DNA of 9,175 nucleotides from NCBI GenBank assembly GCA_002509325.1, contig DADO01000048.1, positions 1 through 9,175 of the forward strand, read 5' to 3'. The notes beneath the pieces are model-generated. The model was not told the DNA's origin. It saw nothing but the letters and a program-made list of their open reading frames with translations, and did not search any database. The stretch comes from Methanosarcina sp. UBA402 (GTDB lineage Archaea; Halobacteriota; Methanosarcinia; Methanosarcinales; Methanosarcinaceae). The first letter of the stretch is position 1. Every line of letters begins with the position of its first letter. The position numbers and the translations under genes are program-made. Positions 1 to 5,000 of this stretch are shown piece after piece.

Positions 1-120
1 AAGGCATTTCTAGCACTGGAAAATAAATCATAAAATCATCTACCGTATAATGATGGACGACCCTTCTCCTTGTATCTCAGAATATTTTGATTTTATTGTC
101 TATCTTGTTTATTAATTATT

Positions 121-255
121 ATGGCTACAACCAATTTTAAGCCTACCCGGGAACATCGAAAAATGCAGGAAAATAGAAGAAAACTAAGAAAGGAAATGAG
201 AAGGAAACAAAAAACAGAGAAAGGAAATAGATCAAGGGATAGGTGGGAAGATTGA
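121..255 (+). CDS. Doubtful small basic ORF, 44 residues
   Basis: An ATG-initiated frame of 44 codons begins MATTNFKPTREHRK. The product would have 17 Lys/Arg and 7 Asp/Glu, with no membrane segment, cysteine or recognised motif. There is no Shine-Dalgarno sequence. A weak TATA-like TTTTATTG lies at 91-98, about 26 bases upstream of the ATG, so a leaderless transcript is conceivable. The frame stays open after its TGA (253-255) until TAG at 322-324, giving another basic stretch. The main argument against it is that it lies largely in a purine-rich tract, where Lys/Arg/Glu codons and a lack of stop codons arise by composition alone. I do not recognise it and assign no function. Confidence 0.22.
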   Translation: MATTNFKPTREHRKMQENRRKLRKEMRRKQKTEKGNRSRDRWED

Positions 256-365
256 AAGAAAATAGAGAGAAGGAATAGATTAAGGCAAAGAGAAACGATA
301 ACTCTGAAAATTTTGAAGAAATAGGGAGCATCCGTCTTTAGAGAGGAGGAATGGGGATAGATGAG
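159..365 (+). repeat. Low-complexity polypurine stretch
   Basis: About 200 bases are strongly enriched for A and G on the + strand, in runs such as GAAGAAAACTAAGAAAGG, ending in a run of six G near 365. The strand asymmetry produces a Phe/Ser/Leu/Pro-rich frame on the other strand (143-331) and a Lys/Arg/Glu-rich frame on this one; both are probably compositional. Its role is unknown. Confidence 0.6.
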
Positions 366-394
366 GGGGGTTTAAAAAGGAAGTTTACGGATGC
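328..394. repeat. Inverted repeat GCATCCGT/ACGGATGC
   Basis: Perfect 8-bp arms lie at 328-335 and 387-394. The 51-base interior contains a G6 run and TTTAAAAAGG. A strong TATA-like tract follows at 414-430. The arrangement resembles the larger inverted repeat at 848-932, which also ends in GATGCC and precedes a near-identical TATA tract. Confidence 0.5.
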
Positions 395-413
395 CCAATC
401 TAAGTATTATATG

Positions 414-430
414 TATAAATATATAAAATT
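414..430 (+). promoter_or_regulatory. TATA-like tract, possible orphan promoter
   Basis: TATAAATATATAAAATT would be a good archaeal TATA element, and 16 of its 17 bases recur at 972-988. No gene starts within normal distance downstream. It therefore drives a non-coding transcript or is AT-rich background. Confidence 0.25.
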
Positions 431-847
431 AAGTTTATACTGCAATGTTATGGAAATTCATAGAAGTACTCAAATATTTTTATAAAAACCTCTTCAACCT
501 GAATTTTCAGGAATTGAGGATAGGACTTTTGTCCCCATTTAAAAATTTGTAAACTTTTGTCTATTCTTTGGACATTTTCCTTTTAGAGGAAGGCTGCTTT
601 TCCAGTATTCTTTCCAGTACTCGAATTGAGGTTTTTAGCTCAGGGATAGTTCACATGCTATAACGCTGTTTTTTGAGGCAGGAGGAAGCTCACTCTACCA
701 TTGATTGAACAGTTTTGATTGTATCCTCAGCCGTGATAATGCGGCAAGCAAGAATGTCCTATTTCAAGCGTCTCCTTCTTATGATTTACTCAATAAGCAG
801 AAAGACTAAAAATCCAAAAGACCTGAGGAATTAAAACGATGGGGGGT

Positions 848-932
848 AGGCATCTGATATTGAGGGTAGTTTTGGGGGTTTTGGGAGATATAAAATAGTT
901 GGGTATATAAGAAAATCGTTTATCAGATGCCT
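848..932. repeat. 12-bp perfect inverted repeat around a TATA-like site
   Basis: AGGCATCTGATA (848-859) is exactly complementary to TATCAGATGCCT (921-932), with a 61-base interior. The interior is G-rich on the + strand (G runs at 864-866, 874-878, 883-885 and 901-903) and contains a TATA-like ATATAAAAT at 888-896. As RNA it would be a 12-bp hairpin with a large loop; as DNA the arms could be paired binding sites. There is no open frame inside, so an insertion sequence is unlikely. Confidence 0.6.
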
Positions 933-971
933 TATATATAAATATTAGTTAATAATATATATAATTATTGT

Positions 972-988
972 TATAAATATATAAGATT
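972..988 (+). promoter_or_regulatory. Second TATA-like tract, possible orphan promoter
   Basis: TATAAATATATAAGATT matches the tract at 414-430 at 16 of 17 positions. It is about 390 bases upstream of mscL, too far to be its core promoter unless the leader is long. Long leaders do occur in Methanosarcina, so an mscL transcript from here cannot be excluded. Confidence 0.25.
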
Positions 989-1364
989 GTCATTATGATT
1001 CTCTTTGTCGAGTTTATACCGATGAGGTGATAACTATTCAGCCTGGATAAAACAACATCAATAGCTATTTTTATTAAGATTTAATTGACAAATTTATGAA
1101 TTGATTTTCTTTGATTGTTGGTTATTGATTGCGTTTTTTATTATCAACCAGTTATTTATCAGACTCCTCGATTCCCTCGAGATCAATATCATTCGACGTG
1201 TTTTGATAGAATGAATAATTACATGATATGAAGAAAAAATTTCCAAATATTGCTTTTATTAATCTACCTTGACAGTGTTTTAACCTGTAGTTCTGATTAA
1301 TGTTTCTCATTTTATTAAGAACTCAATTAACAATTCAGGTATATCTATAAAGCTGGAGGAGTAA

Positions 1365-1670
1365 ATGGGGCTTCTAAGTGAATTTAAAGATTTTCTTTAC
1401 GAATATAAGGTAATACCACTCGCAGTTGCCTTTATTATGGGTATTGCATCCACAGCTCTTATAAAATCACTTGTGGATAATGTAATCATGCCATTAATTA
1501 CACCTTTTATTCCCGGTGGAGCCTGGAGGACGGCAACCCTTGAACTGGGGCCTGTAGTTATAGGCTGGGGACCTTTTTTGGGAGAACTAATAAACTTCAT
1601 TATTATTGCATTTGTGGTCTTCCTCATTGCAAAAAAGGTTCTCAAAGAGGAAAAAGTAGAGAAAAAGTAA
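1365..1670 (+). CDS. mscL: Large-conductance mechanosensitive channel MscL
   Basis: This is a membrane channel that opens under high membrane tension and releases solutes during hypo-osmotic shock. The 101-residue product aligns without gaps to the E. coli MscL N-terminus: an amphipathic N-terminal helix (SEFKDF, 5-10), TM1 about 16-46 with the PLAVAFIMG pore motif, a short extracellular loop about 47-70, and TM2 about 71-92 (INFIIIAFVVFLIAKK). A charged tail (KEEKVEKK) follows. It is shorter than the 136-residue E. coli protein and lacks the C-terminal helical bundle, as known for Methanosarcina MscL. The start is supported by GGAGG at 1355-1359, five bases before the ATG. A TATA-like TTTTATTAA near 1311-1319 is a weak promoter candidate. 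The gene stands alone; no regulator is adjacent. Aligned gate positions are L19 and F23, against L19 and V23 in E. coli. Confidence 0.95.
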   Translation: MGLLSEFKDFLYEYKVIPLAVAFIMGIASTALIKSLVDNVIMPLITPFIPGGAWRTATLELGPVVIGWGPFLGELINFIIIAFVVFLIAKKVLKEEKVEKK

Positions 1671-1706
1671 AAAATAGGGCTCTATAGAAGTCCTCAATTT
1701 AAGCAA

Positions 1707-1731
1707 AAATAAATTTACATTTTTTTTATTT
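1707..1731 (+). terminator. T-rich terminator of mscL
   Basis: AAATAAA (1707-1713) can pair with TTTATTT (1725-1731), and a run of eight T lies at 1720-1727. This T-rich signal about 50 bases after the mscL stop fits archaeal termination, which depends mainly on T tracts. Confidence 0.5.
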
Positions 1732-1747
1732 ATATTGTATACTAACA

Positions 1748-1771
1748 GTTTTATTTTTATTTTTATTTTTT
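1748..1771 (+). repeat. (TTTTTA)n microsatellite
   Basis: Three to four imperfect TTTTTA units follow the mscL terminator and may act as a reinforcing T-rich termination tract. They account for the FIFIF run in an otherwise unsupported 89-codon frame that begins with TTG at 1735. Confidence 0.6.
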
Positions 1772-1940
1772 ACTTGATTGTAAAAATTTCTCGGTTTAAG
1801 TACTTCTCCAAATTTTCCTGTTTTTTAAGAAGAGTAATGACTTACATAAGAGCTTGTAAATCCTGTTGCATCTATAGCGTTTACTTTTATTTTTTCCCTC
1901 TTGAATATAAGAGTTTTAAGAGTTTGCTCAAAAATCAAAG

Positions 1941-1997
1941 TTGTGCTGGCGCACCCAGCAGCAAGTTAGCGGAGTATGTTCGCACCACCGCTCCAAC
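1941..1997 (+). ncRNA. Two abutting stem-loops upstream of the PKD gene (candidate)
   Basis: A GC-rich island in an AT-rich spacer folds into two hairpins with no base between them. Hairpin 1 (1941-1964) pairs TTG-TGCTGG with CCAGCA-(G)-CAA around a five-base loop. Hairpin 2 (1965-1997) pairs GTTAGCGG with CCGCT-(CC)-AAC around a 15-base loop. The next base starts the TATA-like tract at 1998. Three readings are open: the 3' end of a small RNA, a structured 3' UTR processing signal from upstream, or DNA operator sites directly upstream of the PKD gene promoter. A coding reading (part of the frames at 1735-2004 or 1941-2150) looks unlikely. The base pairing is seen; expression is not known. Confidence 0.35.
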
Positions 1998-2034
1998 TTT
2001 ATAAATATATTTAACCCACTTGCTAATATATATA
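1998..2034 (+). promoter_or_regulatory. Promoter region of the PKD-domain gene (two TATA candidates)
   Basis: TTTATAAATA (1998-2007) is the better TATA match and would place the transcript start near 2030, a leader of about 30 bases. TAATATATATA (2024-2034) would place it near 2056, giving an almost leaderless mRNA. No Shine-Dalgarno sequence precedes the ATG at 2059, which favours the second, leaderless option, although both could be used. Confidence 0.5.
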
Positions 2035-2058
2035 GCCAAGTTCGTCAAATAATTTCAA

Positions 2059-2715
2059 ATGATGAAACGAAAAGCAATTTTCTTTGTAATAGCTTTATTG
2101 GTATTGATGCCATTTACTGCAATGGCAAGCGCTCCGCAGGTATCCTGTAAAGGAGGTACATGTAGCAATTTAAAAATCACCAAGCTTACAATAAATCCTT
2201 CAAGTAAAACAGCACCAGCTAAAGTCGGGTTTACAGGTCATATATCAGGCCCTGTTAAACTTGTTCAATACACAGTAATAAATTCCAAAACTGGAAAGGT
2301 GGCTGGTTCCTGCAGTTCCTACTGTCCGAAATGCACTAAAACAGGGGTATGTAGTTGCTCGTGCATCATAACAACACCTGGAACCTATGACGTAAAAGTG
2401 ACTGCATACGGTTCTGGAAATTGCTGTGTAAACCTTGTTAAAAAGGCGGCTTTTACAGTAGCACCTGCAAAATCACCTGAAAACTTCGCTCCAGGTTTTA
2501 AATCCACAGTTTCTGGGAAGAAAGCTACCTTCAAAGACACATCTTCAGGAGCTAGACCTGCAAAATGGGCCTGGGATTTCGGGGACGGTTCCCGATCAAC
2601 CGCACAGAATCCGACCCATGTATATAAAAAGGCAGGGATTTATAAAGTTTGTTTGACTATATGTAATTCTGAAAAAAATTGTAAGTCGGTCTGCAATAAA
2701 GTAATCATTAGATGA
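2059..2715 (+). CDS. Secreted cysteine-rich PKD-domain protein
   Basis: This 218-residue exported protein is of unknown specific role. Residues 1-25 are a signal peptide: MMKRK, a hydrophobic core at 6-20, and an A-S-A cleavage site at 23-25. Residues about 38-134 form a beta-rich, Ig/PKD-like segment with ten cysteines at 30, 35, 85, 89, 92, 98, 100, 102, 122 and 123. Six of these fall within 18 residues, near where a PKD domain normally carries its FGDG loop. Residues about 140-217 are a recognisable PKD domain with WDFGDGS (172-178) and NPTHVY (184-189), plus four more cysteines in a C-x3-C-x5-C-x3-C pattern (198, 202, 208, 212). PKD domains are common in Methanosarcina surface proteins and mediate protein or carbohydrate contacts. 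No C-terminal membrane anchor or lipobox is seen, so secretion or loose attachment is inferred. The start has no ribosome binding site; ATG at 2059 and 2062 are both possible. Confidence 0.85.
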   Translation: MMKRKAIFFVIALLVLMPFTAMASAPQVSCKGGTCSNLKITKLTINPSSKTAPAKVGFTGHISGPVKLVQYTVINSKTGKVAGSCSSYCPKCTKTGVCSCSCIITTPGTYDVKVTAYGSGNCCVNLVKKAAFTVAPAKSPENFAPGFKSTVSGKKATFKDTSSGARPAKWAWDFGDGSRSTAQNPTHVYKKAGIYKVCLTICNSEKNCKSVCNKVIIR

Positions 2716-2738
2716 TATTCGATGATAGGGAAAACCTC

Positions 2739-2750
2739 TTTTTTATTTTT
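2739..2750 (+). terminator. T-rich terminator after the PKD gene
   Basis: T6-A-T5 lies about 25 bases after the stop codon, consistent with a T-tract archaeal terminator. No strong hairpin precedes it. Confidence 0.4.
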
Positions 2751-2792
2751 AAACAGACTTTTCCACATCTACTTTTTAAGTCTTCACTCCTT

Positions 2793-2837
2793 ATCTTGAG
2801 CTCTACTACTATCTTGAGCTTCTACTGTTATCTGAGG
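2793..2837 (+). repeat. Short imperfect tandem repeat
   Basis: ATCTTGAGCTCTACTACT (2793-2810) is followed directly by ATCTTGAGCTTCTACTGTT (2811-2829) and then a decayed third start, ATCTGAGG. This is probably replication slippage in non-coding DNA. Confidence 0.65.
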
Positions 2838-2979
2838 TTTTGTCAAAATCGATGAAAATGCCTTAAAAGTATAAAAAAAATATTTAATTGTTTATTTATC
2901 CAAAAAATTACATCTAATGCCTTTAAAAGAGCACCACCAAATGGAGATGAATATGAAATTAGGTCATTAGAACTTAATT

Positions 2980-3021
2980 AATATTACGTATGTTCAAAAA
3001 ATTAACATTTAATGTAATATT
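2980..3021. repeat. Inverted repeat AATATTAC/GTAATATT
   Basis: Perfect 8-bp arms lie at 2980-2987 and 3014-3021 with a 26-base interior. In DNA this AT-rich such arms are not rare, so significance is low. Confidence 0.35.
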
Positions 3022-3396
3022 TTTTACAAATTGCATAAAATTATAAATATTAAATATGTGTTGAAAATTTAATTAGGTTTTTTTCTCTTGATTATATGAT
3101 TGTAATCTATTTAATTTGAATTATTGGAACTAAAAGTACATTAAATTGATTTTAAACTATTTTAAACAAATTTTCTTATAAAATAAAAATTATTGTCACA
3201 TATTATTGAAAAATAAGTAATTTTATGGAAAATGGCAAAACCTCATCTCAATCAATATTTTGTGGTTAAAAATCTCTCTCACTTAGTTTTCGGGCATAAC
3301 CTGTAGAAAAAGTATCTATAAGCTCCTAAAACTCTGAATCTCTCATCTAATTTCCTTAATTAAAAAGATAGCCCCAGGAAAAACATTTATCTGTCT

Positions 3397-3527
3397 TTAC
3401 CTATAACCTCAATGATCTAAGATGCCAGGTTCAGGCTTGTGTCAAGACATCCGAAGAAGGTCTGTAAAAGCCGTTCTTGAGTCAGGTGTCGGGCAGTTTG
3501 CAACAAACCTGTTAAAACTATAGGTAA
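3397..3527 (+). ncRNA. Candidate structured RNA in the gap upstream region
   Basis: A GC-richer island within AT-rich DNA is closed by a perfect 9-bp helix, TTACCTATA (3397-3405) with TATAGGTAA (3519-3527). Nested inside are CAGGTT (3426-3431) with AACCTG (3506-3511), GGCTT (3434-3438) with AAGCC (3468-3472), and AGAC (3445-3448) with GTCT (3460-3463) around an 11-base loop. A TATA-like CTTAATTAAAAAG lies at 3355-3367, suitable for a start near 3388. The same bases also encode a 33-codon frame (3422-3523, starting MPGSGLCQDIRRR), so a small protein or a gene remnant is the competing explanation. No T-tract terminator follows closely. Confidence 0.3.
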
Positions 3528-3565
3528 TGTTATAATCTGTGAAAACACTTTAAATTTATGCCTAT

Positions 3566-3597
3566 ATTCTGGAACTATATTATTCGTTGTCCAGAAT
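3566..3597. promoter_or_regulatory. Dyad upstream of gap, possible operator
   Basis: ATTCTGGA (3566-3573) and TCCAGAAT (3590-3597) are perfect 8-bp arms 24 bp apart centre to centre, about two helical turns. The dyad ends about 15 bases before the TATA candidate at 3612-3626. A second TATA-like TTTAAATTTA (about 3550-3559) would place a start inside the dyad. Both geometries suit a regulator of gap transcription. No regulator is identified. Confidence 0.4.
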
Positions 3598-3611
3598 TAC
3601 AATATCTGAAA

Positions 3612-3626
3612 TAATTTAAATTTTTA
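3612..3626 (+). promoter_or_regulatory. TATA candidate for gap
   Basis: TAATTTAAATTTTTA is centred about 65 bases upstream of the gap ATG. A start near 3643 would give a leader of about 40 bases that includes the AAAAAGGA ribosome binding site at 3666-3673. Confidence 0.35.
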
Positions 3627-3683
3627 GTAATTTAGGCTATATCTCGAGTTGGGTAGAAGAGAATTAAAAAGGATATGATATAA

Positions 3684-4691
3684 ATGGTTAAAGCAAAAAT
3701 TGCGGTAAATGGTTACGGAACCATAGGAAAAAGAGTTGCAGATGCCATACAGGCTCAGGATGATATGGAAGTTGTCGGAGTTTCCAAAACAAGGCCGAAC
3801 TATGAAGCTGCAGTAGCCCACCAGTTGGGATATGAAATTTATGCCCCAGCTGCAAATCTCGGAGCTTTTGAGAAAGCAGGAATGCCTGCAGCCGGGACAA
3901 TTGAAGAAATGATAGAAAAGGCTGATCTTGTTGTAGACTGCACTCCAGGGGGAGTCGGGGAATCAAATAAGCCTATTTATGAAAAGGCCGGAGTAAAGGT
4001 AATCTGGCAAGGTGGCGAGAGTCATCCTCTTGCAGGTTTCTCGTTTAATGCGGCTTGCAACTACGAGCAGGCTGTGGGGCGTGACCTGGTAAGGGTTGTC
4101 TCATGCAATACTACAGCACTTTGCAGAGTTATCTATCCAATAGACAAGGAATTAGGGGTAAAAAAAGTCAGGGTAATTCTTGCTAGAAGAGCAGCCGACC
4201 CTAACGATGTAAAGAAAGGGCCAATTAATGCGATCATACCCGATCCTATCAAGCTTCCATCCCACCATGGGCCTGATGTAAAAAGCGTACTTCCCCAGAT
4301 CAATATTACAAGTGCAGCCCTGAAAATTCCAACAACTCTAATGCACGTACACACCGTAAATATAGAAGTCAATACTGATTGTACTGCAGAAGACGTTAAG
4401 AACATCCTTGATTCTCAGTCGAGAATTTTCTTCGTTGGGCAGGGCATATCGTCAACAGCAGAAATCATGGAATTTGCACGAGATATAGGGCGCCCCAGGA
4501 ATGATATGTGGGAGAACTGTATCTGGCCTGAATCCATAACTGTACACGATAAGGAACTTTATTTCTTCCAGGCTGTCCATCAGGAATCTATTGTAGTTCC
4601 AGAAAATGTGGACGCCATAAGGGCCATGATGGAACTGGAGAGCGACGGCGCCAAGTCAATTGAAAAGACAAATAAAGCTATAGGGCTATAA
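3684..4691 (+). CDS. gap: Archaeal-type glyceraldehyde-3-phosphate dehydrogenase
   Basis: This cytosolic enzyme reversibly oxidises and phosphorylates glyceraldehyde-3-phosphate to 1,3-bisphosphoglycerate with NAD(P); in methanogens it serves mainly gluconeogenesis and glycogen turnover. The 335 residues match the archaeal (type II) family in length. An N-terminal Rossmann segment has NGYGTIGKRVADA (9-21). The substrate loop WQGGESHPLAG is at 108-118. The catalytic cysteine is C141 in SCNTTALCR (140-148). HVHTVN (221-226) is the region holding the conserved catalytic histidine of archaeal enzymes. RIFFVGQGISST (247-258) is typical of the C-terminal half. The ATG is preceded by AAAAAGGA at 3666-3673, ten bases upstream. 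The gene is monocistronic: a 280-base spacer with a strong hairpin follows, and a dyad upstream suggests regulation. No frameshift or missing key residue is seen. Confidence 0.96.
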   Translation: MVKAKIAVNGYGTIGKRVADAIQAQDDMEVVGVSKTRPNYEAAVAHQLGYEIYAPAANLGAFEKAGMPAAGTIEEMIEKADLVVDCTPGGVGESNKPIYEKAGVKVIWQGGESHPLAGFSFNAACNYEQAVGRDLVRVVSCNTTALCRVIYPIDKELGVKKVRVILARRAADPNDVKKGPINAIIPDPIKLPSHHGPDVKSVLPQINITSAALKIPTTLMHVHTVNIEVNTDCTAEDVKNILDSQSRIFFVGQGISSTAEIMEFARDIGRPRNDMWENCIWPESITVHDKELYFFQAVHQESIVVPENVDAIRAMMELESDGAKSIEKTNKAIGL

Positions 4692-4717
4692 TAACTCTAA
4701 GGAATATGAAGCCTTCA

Positions 4718-4751
4718 GGACTCCGGAATTTAATTTTGATTACCGGAGTCC
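4718..4751 (+). terminator. Hairpin after gap
   Basis: GGACTCCGG (4718-4726) pairs perfectly with CCGGAGTCC (4743-4751) around an AT-rich 16-base loop, 27 bases after the gap stop codon. There is no T run directly after it, so it may be a 3'-end stabiliser or processing site rather than a classical terminator. Confidence 0.6.
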
Positions 4752-4774
4752 GACCTTTGAATCTTGATGCTTTA

Positions 4775-4813
4775 TATCTGAAGATTCCTAAATAACTTGT
4801 ATCTGAAGATTCC
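4775..4813 (+). repeat. Direct repeat TATCTGAAGATTCC, period 25
   Basis: Two perfect 14-base copies lie at 4775-4788 and 4800-4813. Looser echoes (CTGAAAAC, ATTCTGAACC, CTCTGAAATCC) continue to about 4920. Repeat decay in the spacer between gap and the phosphatase gene is the simplest reading. Confidence 0.6.
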
Positions 4814-4942
4814 AGATACTTTATGCTGAAAACTAGGTGTTCCTGATTCCGATTTCTCAAGTAGTACTAAAGTCCAGGATTCTGAACCACAGATGACCAG
4901 AAATTCTCAACTCTGAAATCCTATGTTTTGACAACGGATTCT

Positions 4943-4953
4943 GGTTAAATCTA
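4943..4953 (+). promoter_or_regulatory. TATA candidate for the phosphatase-NAD kinase operon
   Basis: GGTTAAATCTA is centred about 24 bases upstream of the first ATG at 4971. That spacing predicts a transcript starting at or next to the start codon, which fits the lack of any Shine-Dalgarno sequence before it. Confidence 0.35.
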
Positions 4954-4970
4954 ATTGAACTGACCCAGAT

Positions 4971-5000
4971 ATGAATATGAATATGAATATGAATATGAAT
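4971..5000 (+). repeat. (ATGAAT)5 hexanucleotide repeat at a gene start
   Basis: Five perfect ATGAAT units encode Met-Asn five times at the start of the phosphatase gene, so the repeat contains five in-frame candidate start codons. Changes of one unit would not shift the frame but would add or remove a potential start and two residues. Confidence 0.95.

Larger units (their letters stand above)
1..1364. other. Long spacer upstream of mscL, no confident gene
   Basis: No reading frame in this 1.36 kb has a convincing start, ribosome binding site and protein-like composition together. It can be divided by eye: an AT-rich left edge (1-120), a purine-rich stretch (about 159-365), two inverted-repeat/TATA modules (328-430 and 848-988), a middle part with small stem-loops such as 489-519 and 523-534 and a doubled TTTCCAGTA (599-607 and 611-619), and an AT-rich run into mscL. 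A weak stem pairs TGGTT near 1119 with AACCA near 1146. Several short frames exist (121-255, 754-834), but none is recognisable. Stand-alone regulatory RNAs or a decayed gene are possible; neither is shown. Confidence 0.6.
2716..3683. other. Long AT-rich spacer between the PKD gene and gap
   Basis: These 968 bases contain no supported gene. From left to right they hold a T-rich terminator, two copies of an 18-19-bp direct repeat (2793-2829), a TATA-like tract near 2868-2880, a very AT-rich core (about 2960-3240) with an 8-bp inverted repeat, a GC-richer foldable island (3397-3527) and a dyad plus TATA candidate for gap. A 17-codon frame at 2917-2970 (MPLKEHHQMEM) and a 33-codon frame at 3422-3523 are the only ORFs worth naming; neither has a ribosome binding site. 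Confidence 0.6.

Noticed and set aside
143..331. 62-codon minus-strand frame rich in Phe, Ser, Leu and Pro
   Set aside because: It is the complement of the polypurine tract; composition explains the lack of stops, and no ribosome binding site or family signature is visible.
754..834. 26-codon frame in the left spacer (extends to GTG at 733)
   Set aside because: Too short, no ribosome binding site and no recognisable motif; expected by chance in 1.3 kb.
841..903. Possible G-quadruplex
   Set aside because: G runs are present, but loops of 15 to 17 bases are needed to use four of them outside the central cluster, so stability would be poor.
1735..2004. 89-codon plus-strand frame after mscL
   Set aside because: It starts with TTG in the middle of T-rich terminator sequence, its first part is encoded by the (TTTTTA)n tract, and its end runs through the twin hairpins and into the PKD promoter.
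1941..2150. 69-codon frame overlapping the PKD gene start
   Set aside because: It covers hairpins, a TATA box and the signal-peptide codons of the PKD gene in another frame; the PKD frame has clear domain evidence.
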